Shown: positions 23,258 through 32,337 of the stretch, one piece after another
Position numbering within the stretch: the stretch's first letter is position 1
Layout of the letters: each line of letters begins with the position of its first letter
NCBI RefSeq assembly: GCF_900106555.1
Contig: NZ_FNOE01000002.1
Coordinates: 149,633 to 213,632 of the forward strand
Reading direction: 5' to 3'
From: Nitrosomonas oligotropha
GTDB taxonomy: Bacteria; Pseudomonadota; Gammaproteobacteria; Burkholderiales; Nitrosomonadaceae
Length of the DNA stretch: 64,000 bases
Notes under the pieces: model-generated
What the model saw: only the letters and a program-made list of their open reading frames with translations
Databases searched by the model: none
Told to the model about the DNA's origin: nothing
Position numbers and translations under genes: made by a program

Positions 23258-23971
23258 ATGAATCAACGCTTCCCTAATCGACAATTTTTAATTGGCATTC
23301 TGTTTTTGTGGTGTTGGACGTCGTTTGCCGCAGCGAATGAAAAAATTGTTCATGTCATCGATTTTTCCGGCAATTCGAATGGCAGTGCCGTTTCCTGGTT
23401 GGAGGAAAGAGGATTCGAGCTTCAGTTGGATGCAAAAAAATTAAACCCTAGATTTGAAAATGATGCCCTAGTGATCAGCGCGGACGGCGAGATGGCCGGA
23501 TTGTTTGGTTTGCAGCTGAGACAACAGAACTTTATTCACAATGTTAAGCGGGTGGAAATCGTTTGGGGCGTGAATAAATATCCCCAGGGCGCAAATTGGA
23601 ATGCGGGAATTAACAGTGTGCCTATCGCCGTGATGCTGTCATTTGGAACCGAAAAGCTTTCCAGCGGCTTGCCGTTGGGCATCTATGCAGCGCCCTATTT
23701 TTTGAGCGCTTTTATCGGCAAAGCTGAAGAACTGGGCCGTATGTATTTGGGCAAGCTATGGAAAAAAGGCGGGCGATATTTTTGCGTGGCATCCGGTGAT
23801 CAGCCGGGTAAAGTGATTACCACCGATTTTGAAGTCGATGAAAAATTTCGTACCACTTTCAAACACCCTAAAACACCGCCGATTACAGGAATTGCTTTCC
23901 AAGCCAATACCAACAATACCCAAGGCGGCGCTGAGGCGTTTATCAAGAAGATTACTTTTTTATCGCGTTAA
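23258..23971 (+). CDS. secreted protein, possibly DUF3047-like
   Basis: A 237-residue protein with an N-terminal signal peptide (about residues 1-26, ending SFAAANE), so probably periplasmic. It has a beta-rich body with FSGNSNGSAVSWLEERGFE near the start and, at the end, TDFEVDEKFRTTF and ITGIAFQANTNNTQGGAEAF. The last segment resembles the Asp/Asn-Thr pattern at the end of DUF3047 proteins, a family of unknown function; the resemblance is weak. It lies between a c-di-GMP gene and the EAL pseudogene, and no functional link is evident. Confidence 0.6.
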   Translation: MNQRFPNRQFLIGILFLWCWTSFAAANEKIVHVIDFSGNSNGSAVSWLEERGFELQLDAKKLNPRFENDALVISADGEMAGLFGLQLRQQNFIHNVKRVEIVWGVNKYPQGANWNAGINSVPIAVMLSFGTEKLSSGLPLGIYAAPYFLSAFIGKAEELGRMYLGKLWKKGGRYFCVASGDQPGKVITTDFEVDEKFRTTFKHPKTPPITGIAFQANTNNTQGGAEAFIKKITFLSR

Positions 23972-24080
23972 GCAGCAGGCGTTTCGTCTGCAAGACATAA
24001 AGCGTAGCCTCCGCTATTCAGGTTCACTCAAGAACTGGCCTTGTTGGGAAAATACCTCGTAAATCCGGTCTCAAGCCATT

Positions 24081-24438
24081 GGCGTGTTGTTGTCGATCGA
24101 CGATTTCGGCACCGGTTATTCGTCGTTTGCCTCGCTGAAATACCTGCAAGCCGACTACCTGAAAATCGACCGGTATTTATTGACGACATGCAGGCTAACC
24201 CGAAAACCTGTACCTTGGTCAGCTTGATGATAGAAATCGGACGGAAACTGGGCTACGGCTCGTGGCCGAAGGCGTCGAAACTCCCGCGCAATTGAATATT
24301 CTCAGAAACCTGAATTGTGAAATCGTACAAAGCTATCTGTTTAGCAGACCAGCCGCCGCCGGCAGCATCTCAGAATTGCTGAACAGTCAGGCGTACAAGG
24401 AAATTCTCGGACGGCGCCGGTTGAATGAGGTGATGTGA
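24081..24438 (+). pseudogene. 5'-truncated, frameshifted EAL-domain fragment
   Basis: The sequence is clearly homologous to the 3' end of the GGDEF-EAL gene at 20847-23165, starting at the [20 protein letters not shown] segment. Compared with that copy, one base is missing near 24178 (before the IDDM segment) and one net base near 24260 (within the AEGVET loop), so three frames are needed to read it. The last part reads through LNILRNLNCEIVQSYLFSRP to a stop at 24438. Nothing upstream of about 24080 matches. It is a decayed partial duplicate and cannot encode an active phosphodiesterase. Confidence 0.88.
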
Positions 24439-24491
24439 GTGGTAATAGAAAGGATTTAAGCAGACAAAGCTGATATTAACACTCCATATAT

Positions 24492-26498
24492 TTAATTCGC
24501 TTCCGGCATCTTTAATTTAGCTTGTTGCTCTTCAATTAATTTAATGACTTCCTTGTGGGAAGAGATTTCAAGTGACGATTCATCCTTTCCCTTAATGGAT
24601 TGGATAATACCCCGCATTAATTCGTTAGTAGCAGGACCAAAACTTTCTTGGGTAAAGATTTTTCGAAAAGCAGCCAATCCTTCTTCCGTTTTGCACATTT
24701 GATCAATCGCTGCATAAGATTCAGAATTATCATTGTCATTTAATTGTGTGAAGCGATGTAAAATCAAATGAAGATAGATTTCTTGAAGCAGATTGTTTTC
24801 CCGAATGGATTTTCTTACTTGATCGGACCAAGTTTTAGTCGCTTGATTTCCTTGATTTTTTTCGGCGATAGATAGCACCATCATAGAAATAGACAATGGT
24901 AAGTTACTTGCAATGTCCTGAAAGCATTGTTCATAATTCGGAGGCTCTAATAATCGCAGCAGGCGTATCATTAAATCGCTGATACCATGTGCAAGTTCTT
25001 TGGTTAGCAGGGAGTCGCTAGTTAGTTTTTGTGAAATTTTCGTTAGTTTATTAATACATCCTTTAATATCCCGTTCGTCACACGAAGGTGCGTAAGTGCT
25101 CAACCAATTCAACAGAAACAGTTTTTCCTCGCTATCTGCACGATTCAATTTTTTTTCTAGCTCTTCCGGTTCCATCAGAAGTTTATGGATATCTTTAACT
25201 TCAGGAACTTCTTCAATTGAAGTTAATGAGAGTAAACGAGCTAACTGATCCGGATCAGCTATTCTTAAGTCATCTACACCATTTCTTGCTTTCTTTTCAA
25301 AAAGAAACAAACAGGTTTTGTTTGCAATTTGAAGATCATGTTCATTATCTTTTGGTAGGTGTTTTAACCAAGTATGCTCTGCTTCATCTTCTCTTGATCC
25401 AAGGGATACGCCCCAATCAAATGCATATTGCTTACTGATTAGATCACCTCGAAAGAAATGCCCAGTGAAGTCAGCCGAATGCTCAAGAACTGCTTTCCGA
25501 ATTGCAGGAAAGCGTTGAGTAAGCGCTTCAAACGCGATGACGTCAGCAGTATTAACTTCACCCTTTGTAGCTGGTAGGCTGAGACAAAGACGGTTTGTGA
25601 TTCTGATGACATCGCGGGGGTGACGTGATAGCTGAGTAAATAAGATGATTGCTTCTTCATAACGATCATTTTCATATGACTGCAAGTCGATTTCGAGTTG
25701 CTTTAACAGATCTCGAGTTTTTTCGTCAGCAAATCGCTTGAGCTGCCGCCTAGATAGCGGTGGGAGCGGATAAGCAACTTGCACAATTTTTTCCAAATAG
25801 GAAAGGCCAGATTTCTCATTTTCGGTAAGGGCTCGGGCAATAATGCCCGGATCATAGGCCAGTAGGTAGGTGATTTGCGGAAAATCAGCTACCGCTTTGA
25901 TTGCCTGAATCATGGTCCGTACTTCTTCAGCAGGAAGGCGATCAAGATCATCAATGACAACGATTATTGGGTGATCCAATTTTTTCAGTGCATTGATGAC
26001 ATCATTCTTTTTTTGTGCCAAATCCATGTCGGGCAATAGTTTTTTAATGTCATCAAGATTTACTTGTGCTGCTTCAGTGACATCTTCAGCTATATGGCCC
26101 GCCCAGGATAATGCAGGAATATATTTGAGCGGTTTTAGTAAGCGAACAAAGTTGATCAATTTCTGACTAGCATCGATTCCTTTTTTTCCTCTAGTGACTT
26201 TTTTACCAATCGAAACTGCAATTTGTTCAATTAGGGTTTCAACTAAAGCCCCGGTAGTGCTGACCATCCAGGGATTGAAATCAATGACAATTGCTTTCTG
26301 ATTCGCTCTGAGATGCTTTGTAATAAATCCAATTAATGTGCTCTTTCCTGAACCCCATTCTCCTTCGATCCCGACAACCAATCCAGGGCTGTTGTTTGGT
26401 AGAACAAGAGAACAGGCCAGACTTTTTGCAAAAGGTTCGCGGCCGAATGCATCGTCCTCAGCAGGTTGATCATGAAGAAAGGTGGGATGTAATGTCAT
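24492..26498 (-). CDS. KAP-family P-loop NTPase
   Basis: A 668-residue STAND-type ATPase of the KAP family, named for Kidins220/ARMS and PifA. Walker A is GEWGSGKST at 46-54, and the Walker B segment is IIVVIDDLDRLPAEE, followed by the sensor-like TYLLAYDP. The C-terminal half is helical and unassigned. No clear transmembrane pair is seen in the P-loop domain, unlike many KAP proteins. PifA blocks phage T7, so a defence role is possible, but no partner effector is nearby. The gene is visibly more A/T-rich than its neighbours and stands next to hicA/hicB, suggesting acquisition by transfer. Confidence 0.85.
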   Translation of the reverse strand: MTLHPTFLHDQPAEDDAFGREPFAKSLACSLVLPNNSPGLVVGIEGEWGSGKSTLIGFITKHLRANQKAIVIDFNPWMVSTTGALVETLIEQIAVSIGKKVTRGKKGIDASQKLINFVRLLKPLKYIPALSWAGHIAEDVTEAAQVNLDDIKKLLPDMDLAQKKNDVINALKKLDHPIIVVIDDLDRLPAEEVRTMIQAIKAVADFPQITYLLAYDPGIIARALTENEKSGLSYLEKIVQVAYPLPPLSRRQLKRFADEKTRDLLKQLEIDLQSYENDRYEEAIILFTQLSRHPRDVIRITNRLCLSLPATKGEVNTADVIAFEALTQRFPAIRKAVLEHSADFTGHFFRGDLISKQYAFDWGVSLGSREDEAEHTWLKHLPKDNEHDLQIANKTCLFLFEKKARNGVDDLRIADPDQLARLLSLTSIEEVPEVKDIHKLLMEPEELEKKLNRADSEEKLFLLNWLSTYAPSCDERDIKGCINKLTKISQKLTSDSLLTKELAHGISDLMIRLLRLLEPPNYEQCFQDIASNLPLSISMMVLSIAEKNQGNQATKTWSDQVRKSIRENNLLQEIYLHLILHRFTQLNDNDNSESYAAIDQMCKTEEGLAAFRKIFTQESFGPATNELMRGIIQSIKGKDESSLEISSHKEVIKLIEEQQAKLKMPEAN

Positions 26499-26574
26499 TG
26501 CAAAATCCTACTTGAAGTCACATTTTACGCAGACATTAACTATGTTCAGGCAAGGGAAGTGAGTATGTGGTGCG

Positions 26575-26790
26575 TTACGCGTACACCAACCTGCCTTTGG
26601 GTTCCGGGATCGGTTTGCCCAGTTCGCGAGCGGTTTCTATCCATTGACCGATGACGATTTTCACGTTGGTGACTGCTTGCTCGTAGGTTTCTCCATCCGC
26701 CATACAACCGGGTAGTTCCGGTACTTCGACGATAAAAGCGTGATCTTCCTCGCTCCAGTAAATAATTAATTCGTATTTAATCAATGTCAT
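26575..26790 (-). CDS. hicB: HicB-type antitoxin
   Basis: A 71-residue protein with the HicB RNase-H-like fold: the strand YELIIYWSEEDHAFIVEVPELPGCMADGETYEQA is the family core, and the end is a short ELGKPIPEP segment. It should bind and neutralise the HicA toxin. There is no C-terminal DNA-binding domain at this length, so autoregulation may rely on the complex or another factor. Its start overlaps the end of hicA by 14 bases, so the toxin gene comes first. Confidence 0.88.
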   Translation of the reverse strand: MTLIKYELIIYWSEEDHAFIVEVPELPGCMADGETYEQAVTNVKIVIGQWIETARELGKPIPEPKGRLVYA

Positions 26791-27037
26791 GTTCTCCCAT
26801 GCGATACTTTGTCAATAGAATTCTAACTTGTTTGACCTGATACGGCTTTGCCTTACTGTTCTTTGGTTGCAAATTAATAATCTCTTCAATGTTCTCGCGA
26901 GTGAATAAGTGATGACTTCCTTTTATTCGCTCGATGAACCCTAACCGGGTCAATAATTGGCAAAGCTCGGAAAATGCAATGTCGTTGTCTGCACTTCCCA
27001 TCAGGATTTTCATCCTGAGTTTTGAATACTTTCCCAT
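26777..27037 (-). CDS. hicA: HicA-type toxin (mRNA interferase)
   Basis: An 86-residue protein with the HicA double-stranded-RNA-binding-like fold. The central motif GSHHLF holds the expected catalytic His at position 42 or 43, preceded by the helix LCQLLTRLGFIERIK and followed by EIINLQP and KPYQVKQVRILLTKY. It is longer than the minimal 60-residue HicA but fits a recognised longer subgroup. It would cleave mRNA when HicB is lost. The pair lies upstream of the KAP gene on the same strand, with 76 bases between hicB and the KAP start. Confidence 0.87.
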   Translation of the reverse strand: MGKYSKLRMKILMGSADNDIAFSELCQLLTRLGFIERIKGSHHLFTRENIEEIINLQPKNSKAKPYQVKQVRILLTKYRMGEHDID

Positions 27038-27110
27038 TTAAATCGTCCCGATTTAATCAACTTACACAATGATTACTGTACGTAATATTGAGTTCATCGC
27101 TTATACGCAA

Positions 27111-28937
27111 TCATCCCGCCACAATCTCAATCAACACCTCATTTGGATTCACCGATTCGCCTTTGACGACGTGCACGGCTTTGACAATACCTCTGATCGG
27201 GGCGGTGATTTCGGTTTCCATTTTCATGGCTTCGGTGATGAGTACTGGCTGCCCGGCGGTGACTTTTTGGTCGATTTTGACCAGCACGTCGAGAATATTG
27301 CACGGCATGCTGACAACGACGTCGCCTTCGTTTGCGGGGCTGCGGCGTTTGCTGGCGATGGTGCTTTTGACGGCGCCTTGGGTGCCGCCGTCGAGCACGA
27401 TTTCATCGAGCGTTTCGACGACGATTTCTTCGGGCATGCCGTCGACCATGAAATAGAAATGGCGTAAGGATTCGTTTTTCGGACTGGTGCCGGTGACTTT
27501 GACGTGATACGACTCACCGTGCAACGCGACGTTGAATTCAGTTGGCGCTTTTTGTATGCCGCTACCCGCTGCTGACGCTACTTCCAGCGGTTCCGGCACG
27601 AGGTGGCCGGTGGAGCGCAGTTCCAGGAATTGCTTTCCGACTTCGGGAAACATCGCATAGCTCAGCACATCTTCATCGTTCAATGCCAAGTGGCCGATTT
27701 CCCGGCGCAGATGCTCGAACTCCGGTTTCAACAAATCGGCGGGGCGGCAGTCGATGATGTCTTCCTTGCCGATGGCACGTTTTTGCAATTTGGCATCGAT
27801 CGGCGCGGGTGCTTTGCCGTAACCGCCTTGCAGATAACGTTTCACTTCATTGGTGATAGTGTCATAGCGCTTGCCGGTCAGCACATTGAGCACCGCTTGT
27901 GTGCCTACGATCTGCGATGTCGGTGTGACCAGCGGCGGATAACCTAAGTCTTTGCGCACACGCGGAATTTCCGCATAAACCTCGTTGATGCGATCCAGCG
28001 CGTTGCGTTCCTGCAACTGATTGGCCAAATTCGAAATCATGCCACCGGGCACCTGGAACACATGCACGCGGGTGTCGACGCCGGTGAATTCACTCTCGAA
28101 ACGGTGGTATTTTTTGCGGATTTGCGCGAAATAGTCGTTCACTTCCTGCAATTTTTGCGGATTCAGTCCGGTATCGTGTTCCGTGCCTTGCAACGCCATG
28201 ACCAGGCTTTCGGTCGGCGGATGGCTGGTGCCGCCCGACCACGATGACAGCGCTGTGTCGATATGGCGGCAACCGGCTTCGATGGCTTTCAATTGGCACA
28301 TTTCGGCCAATCCGGCGGTGGCATGCGAATGCAAATGGATCGGCAGGTCGACGGTATCTTGCAGTGCCTTGACCAGTTCGCTGGTCGCATACGGTGTCAA
28401 CAGACCGGCCATATCCTTGATCGCGATCGAATCGCAACCGAGCTCGGCCAAATCCTTGGCCAGTGTCACGAAGCTCTTGGTGTCGTGCACCGGGCTGGTG
28501 GTGTAGCAGATCGTGCCTTGCGCGTGTTTGCCGGATTCCTTAGCGGCTTCGATGGCGGTTTTGAGATTGCGCACGTCGTTCAGCGCGTCGAAAATGCGGA
28601 AAACATCCATGCCGTTGGCTGCGGCTTGTTTGACAAAAGCGCGCACCACATCGTCGGAGTAATGGCGGTAACCGAGCAGATTCTGGCCGCGCAGCAGCAT
28701 TTGCAGCGACGTGTTCGGCAGCGCGGCCTTGAGTTTGCTCAGGCGCTCCCACGGATCTTCCTTCAGAAACCGCAGACAGGCGTCAAACGTCGCGCCACCC
28801 CAGCATTCCAGCGACCAGTAGCCGATGCTGTCGAGCATCGAACAAGCCGGCAGCATGTCTTCGGTACGCATGCGGGTGGCGATCAGGGATTGGTGCGCGT
28901 CGCGCAAAATGACGTCGGTGATATGAACTTTTTGCAT
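27111..28937 (-). CDS. pycB: pyruvate carboxylase subunit B (carboxyltransferase and biotin carrier)
   Basis: Transfers the carboxyl group from carboxybiotin to pyruvate, giving oxaloacetate. Residues 1-280 are the metal-dependent barrel that begins with TDVILRDAHQSLIATRM and includes LHSHATAG. The conserved carboxyltransferase domain follows. The C terminus is a biotinyl domain with EAMKMET, biotin on Lys572 of 608. The family is shared with oxaloacetate decarboxylase alpha, but no sodium-pump beta or gamma subunit is present, and the adjacent biotin carboxylase favours two-subunit pyruvate carboxylase. ATG at 28937 follows AAGGAA. It is 33 bases downstream of pycA. Confidence 0.9.
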   Translation of the reverse strand: MQKVHITDVILRDAHQSLIATRMRTEDMLPACSMLDSIGYWSLECWGGATFDACLRFLKEDPWERLSKLKAALPNTSLQMLLRGQNLLGYRHYSDDVVRAFVKQAAANGMDVFRIFDALNDVRNLKTAIEAAKESGKHAQGTICYTTSPVHDTKSFVTLAKDLAELGCDSIAIKDMAGLLTPYATSELVKALQDTVDLPIHLHSHATAGLAEMCQLKAIEAGCRHIDTALSSWSGGTSHPPTESLVMALQGTEHDTGLNPQKLQEVNDYFAQIRKKYHRFESEFTGVDTRVHVFQVPGGMISNLANQLQERNALDRINEVYAEIPRVRKDLGYPPLVTPTSQIVGTQAVLNVLTGKRYDTITNEVKRYLQGGYGKAPAPIDAKLQKRAIGKEDIIDCRPADLLKPEFEHLRREIGHLALNDEDVLSYAMFPEVGKQFLELRSTGHLVPEPLEVASAAGSGIQKAPTEFNVALHGESYHVKVTGTSPKNESLRHFYFMVDGMPEEIVVETLDEIVLDGGTQGAVKSTIASKRRSPANEGDVVVSMPCNILDVLVKIDQKVTAGQPVLITEAMKMETEITAPIRGIVKAVHVVKGESVNPNEVLIEIVAG

Positions 28938-28970
28938 AGGTTTTCCTTGATTAACCAATGAATCCGGTAT

Positions 28971-30392
28971 TTACAGACCGGTATGCGAGGCCACGACCGC
29001 GGCGATCACGCTGGCCAGCACTTCAGGCCGGGGTTTATCGGAATATTGGATGAGATTCGGATTTTGTTCGACGAAACCGGTATTGAAGCGGGCGGCGCGA
29101 AACTGCGGATGTTTCAGAATCCGCAAATAATAGGGAATCGTCGTTTTGATACCGAACAATCCCATATCGCGCAACGTGCGCTCACCGCGCTTGATCACGT
29201 CTTCCCAGGTCATCGCGCTAACGATGACTTTCGCCACCATGGAATCGTAAAAAGGCGGAATTTCGTAACCGGTGTAAATCGCGGTATCGGTGCGCACGCC
29301 CGGGCCGCCCGGCGCGTAATAGCGCGAAATGCGGCCGAAACTCGGCAGAAAATTGTTTTTCGGGTCTTCGGCGTTGACACGGAACTGAATGGCAAAGCCG
29401 CGTCGGACAATTTCTTCCTGCTTGAAGCGCAATGGCAAACCCGCGGCCACGCGAATTTGTTCCTCGACGATGTCGACGCCGGTAATCGTTTCGGTGATGG
29501 TGTGCTCGACCTGCACGCGCGTGTTCATTTCCATGAAATAAAAGCGGCCGCTATCGTCGAGCAGAAACTCCACCGTACCGGCGTTGGTGTAGCCGACCGA
29601 TTTCGCCGCGATCACCGCGAGACCGCCGATATATTGGCGCTGTGCTTCATCCAGTTGCGGCGACGGCGCGATTTCGATCAGCTTTTGATTGCGGCGCTGA
29701 ATCGAACAATCGCGCTCGTAGAGATGAATTACATTGCCGTGATGATCAGCCAGCACTTGCACTTCGATATGCTTCGGATTGACGATGCATTTTTCCAGAA
29801 ATACGTTGGCGCTGCCGAAGGCTTTGGTTGCTTCGGAAATCACCCGGGCGTAATTGCGCTGTAGTTCTTCGGCATTGTCGCAACGCCGGATACCACGCCC
29901 GCCGCCGCCGGATGTCGCTTTCAGCATCACCGGATAACCGATCTGCGCCGCGACTTTGAGCGCTTCGTCAACCGAATGCAGGTTGCCATCCGATCCCGGT
30001 GTCACTGGAATCCCCGCCGCGATCATCGCCTTGCGGGCTTCGGTTTTATCGCCCATGCGATGAATCACATCCGCCTCGGGGCCAATGAACGTCAGTCCGC
30101 GTTCTTTGCAGGCGCGGGCGAATTGCGCATTTTCGGACAGAAATCCATAACCCGGATGTATTGCATCGCAACCGGTCGCGAGAGCCAGATCGACCAGCGC
30201 GTGAATATTCAGATAGCACGCCATCGGCTCGCTGCCGATGCAATACGACTCATCGGCCTTCTTGACATGCAACGCGAAACGATCTGCTTCCGAATACACC
30301 GCTACCGAACGGATACCCATCTCGGCACACGCGCGAATGATACGAACCGCAATCTCGCCGCGATTGGCGATGAAGATTTTACGTAACATCAT
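28971..30392 (-). CDS. pycA: pyruvate carboxylase subunit A (biotin carboxylase)
   Basis: ATP-dependent carboxylation of biotin on the partner subunit. The 473 residues follow the AccC/PycA plan: N-terminal KIFIANRGEIAVRIIRAC, HPGYGFLSENAQFA, the ATP-grasp glycine loop KATSGGGGRGIR, FLEKCIVNPKHIEVQ, CSIQRRNQK and EMNTRVQVEHTITE. By sequence alone it could serve acetyl-CoA carboxylase, but it stands directly ahead of pycB, so pyruvate carboxylation (anaplerosis, needed for autotrophic or gluconeogenic growth) is more likely. Two adjacent ATGs (30392 and 30389) could start it. Confidence 0.88.
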   Translation of the reverse strand: MMLRKIFIANRGEIAVRIIRACAEMGIRSVAVYSEADRFALHVKKADESYCIGSEPMACYLNIHALVDLALATGCDAIHPGYGFLSENAQFARACKERGLTFIGPEADVIHRMGDKTEARKAMIAAGIPVTPGSDGNLHSVDEALKVAAQIGYPVMLKATSGGGGRGIRRCDNAEELQRNYARVISEATKAFGSANVFLEKCIVNPKHIEVQVLADHHGNVIHLYERDCSIQRRNQKLIEIAPSPQLDEAQRQYIGGLAVIAAKSVGYTNAGTVEFLLDDSGRFYFMEMNTRVQVEHTITETITGVDIVEEQIRVAAGLPLRFKQEEIVRRGFAIQFRVNAEDPKNNFLPSFGRISRYYAPGGPGVRTDTAIYTGYEIPPFYDSMVAKVIVSAMTWEDVIKRGERTLRDMGLFGIKTTIPYYLRILKHPQFRAARFNTGFVEQNPNLIQYSDKPRPEVLASVIAAVVASHTGL

Positions 30393-30574
30393 TTTTTGGG
30401 CCGCTTTGAAAAACGTAATGCCGGTATTCTACCTGATTGATTCCGGTTAAGGCGGTTGCGGTTAGGTTTGCGCAACGGCAGCCTGAGAAATGATCGCGTT
30501 TTTACCCTGATCATGGTCTTCCCTTGCAGCCGCTCGCATCATTTTCCCGGGCTTCTTTGGGCCGGAGTTTATTT

Positions 30575-31885
30575 TTAAAATGGTATCATCGCATCCAGCG
30601 AGAATAACCACTGATCCTTTTTGCCGTCGAAAGGGTGAAACGCCATGTCGATGCTGTCCGTCCGGTCGTAGCGGATATTCTTGCGGATATTGAGATTGCG
30701 CATCGGCTTCCAGCCTTTGTTCCAGTGCATCGCCGGTTTCCAGTTCATGCCCGCGGTAACGGCGTAATAATCCGCGGGCGCGCTCACGAGAGGAATATTG
30801 CCGGCGTAACTAACGCCCTTGTTATTCATCGCCGACAGAATGCGGTAAGGGGAGAACACCCGCCAGCCGTTGCGGTCGTGAAACCGTTCGGCGCGAATGC
30901 CGATCGACAGGTTTTTTTTCAGATCGTAAGTCAGGTGGGTATTGATGCTATACCAGGCGGCGTTGCGGATTCCTTCGGGTAGATTGATGTCGGCCGCCCA
31001 GCCGTTGGTATGCTGCAATACGCCGTGCATCTTGGGTGTGAACCAATGTTGCAGCACCACGCTGTACATCATCCAAGGTTGATTTACCGCCGTTTGGCCG
31101 TAGGTGCCGCCCAATGCCATACTGGTTCTTTTATCGTCGCTGCTCCATGATAGGTTGGCCAGTCCGCCCCAGTTGTCGAGCTGTTTGTCAAAGCCGCCGT
31201 CCCATCCGCCGGTGGCGCTGCCGGTCGTCGCCGCGCCCTGGATGGTCCAGTTTTTATCGATATTGTAAGTGCCTAGAAAACCGGTATGCGTGAACGGTTC
31301 GCCGCTGTTCAGAATATAAGCGCGGGTGTAAAAGAAATTGTCGGGCGCGGGGACGCTCTCATAACCCAGCGGAGTATAAAAATGCCCCGCCTTGATGTTC
31401 AAGCCGTTGCCGACCGGTACGTGCGCCTCCAGATAGGCTTGCGGCAGCGCAATGCCATAGGTGCGCGTCGACTTGCAGCAGAGATTCAGATCCCAGTTGC
31501 CCCGTTCCGACGGTTCGCCGGTATTTTCATCGAATGCGGAAATACCAAAAGCCTGCGTGTAAATGGCGTCGGTTCCGAACATGAAATCGAAACGGCCGCC
31601 AAGGCTCCAATTCGAAGTTTCCGTATCGACGCTGCGTTCGATGAAGAGATTGAGCTGATTTAATTGAAACCGGTTGGCGCGATCGGCGAAAGTAACCGTG
31701 CCGTTGAAACCATCCGACGGATTATTGGCATTGTAGGTTGCCCCGCCATTGATCCAGCCGCCGATTTGCAGGCCGCTGCGCTTGTATAATTCCGGTAAGC
31801 TGTTGGCAAAAGCTTGGTCAACGATGATGATCGCCGATAAAACCATGCCGAGTACTGTACTGATCGTTTTAATGTGGTCATTCAT
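30575..31885 (-). CDS. outer-membrane beta-barrel porin (BBP2/OmpL-like)
   Basis: A 436-residue outer-membrane protein with a signal peptide at about 1-27 (ending DQAFA), then alternating beta strands such as GLQIGGWINGGATYN and ERSVDTETSNWSLGGRFDFM, and a C-terminal phenylalanine (DAMIPF) typical of barrel insertion. The strand AHVPVGNGLNIKAGHFYTPLGYE is characteristic of the putative porin-2 family. Its substrate is unknown. ATG at 31885 is preferred, since it follows AGGAA and begins the signal peptide; upstream extension to 31960 lacks support. It is upstream of pycA on the same strand but 180 bases away. Confidence 0.82.
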   Translation of the reverse strand: MNDHIKTISTVLGMVLSAIIIVDQAFANSLPELYKRSGLQIGGWINGGATYNANNPSDGFNGTVTFADRANRFQLNQLNLFIERSVDTETSNWSLGGRFDFMFGTDAIYTQAFGISAFDENTGEPSERGNWDLNLCCKSTRTYGIALPQAYLEAHVPVGNGLNIKAGHFYTPLGYESVPAPDNFFYTRAYILNSGEPFTHTGFLGTYNIDKNWTIQGAATTGSATGGWDGGFDKQLDNWGGLANLSWSSDDKRTSMALGGTYGQTAVNQPWMMYSVVLQHWFTPKMHGVLQHTNGWAADINLPEGIRNAAWYSINTHLTYDLKKNLSIGIRAERFHDRNGWRVFSPYRILSAMNNKGVSYAGNIPLVSAPADYYAVTAGMNWKPAMHWNKGWKPMRNLNIRKNIRYDRTDSIDMAFHPFDGKKDQWLFSLDAMIPF

Positions 31886-32337
31886 ATTGTTTCCTGATTT
31901 TGGATCACGATAACGTAGAAGTTGTTGAAAAGCTGATGCATCGCGCTTTAAAGCGTTCAAATCGAGCGCATAACACTCAATGATTTTTCACAAACTTGCG
32001 TTTTTTGCTTGATTCCGTCTTGCTGGATCGTTTGTTGGCTTCTTTCTTCAGAATTGCCCAAGCTAAAGTGATCGCATTGTACCTTAATGCGGTTTATTAT
32101 TGAGATAATAGGGTAAAAAATTGATTATAATTAATAACATAGAGTGCATTGTGTGGCAATAAAGAACTATATTCCGACGGCTAAAATAGTACATGGGAAA
32201 CCATGAAAATAGCGATGGCGAGCAGCGGAGGAGTGCTCAGGTTTGCAGTAGGCAATAAGTTTATGTGTATTTGAATGCGGTTCTGTCTCGTTTTTCTTGT
32301 GATGTGCTTTATCTCGTCAGGAGGCTGCCCAAACTTT
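31886..32337. other. 452-bp intergenic region, no gene seen
   Basis: An A/T-rich stretch between the porin and the nucleotidase gene, both read leftwards. No reading frame here has family features; a 23-codon frame at about 32203 starts well but is too short to support. The porin promoter is presumably in the left part, but no clear -35/-10 pair was found. Confidence 0.4.

Noticed and set aside
28983..29864. 293-codon plus-strand frame opposite pycA
   Set aside because: It lies wholly antisense to a strongly conserved biotin carboxylase; its translation has no family features and reflects the coding bias of the real gene.
27111..30392. Sodium-pumping oxaloacetate decarboxylase
   Set aside because: The alpha-type subunit is present but no beta or gamma membrane subunits are; the neighbouring biotin carboxylase favours pyruvate carboxylase.
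32203..32274. 23-codon frame beginning MKIAMASSGG, like the start of a NifX/NafY-type protein
   Set aside because: It stops after 23 codons and nothing downstream continues the homology.
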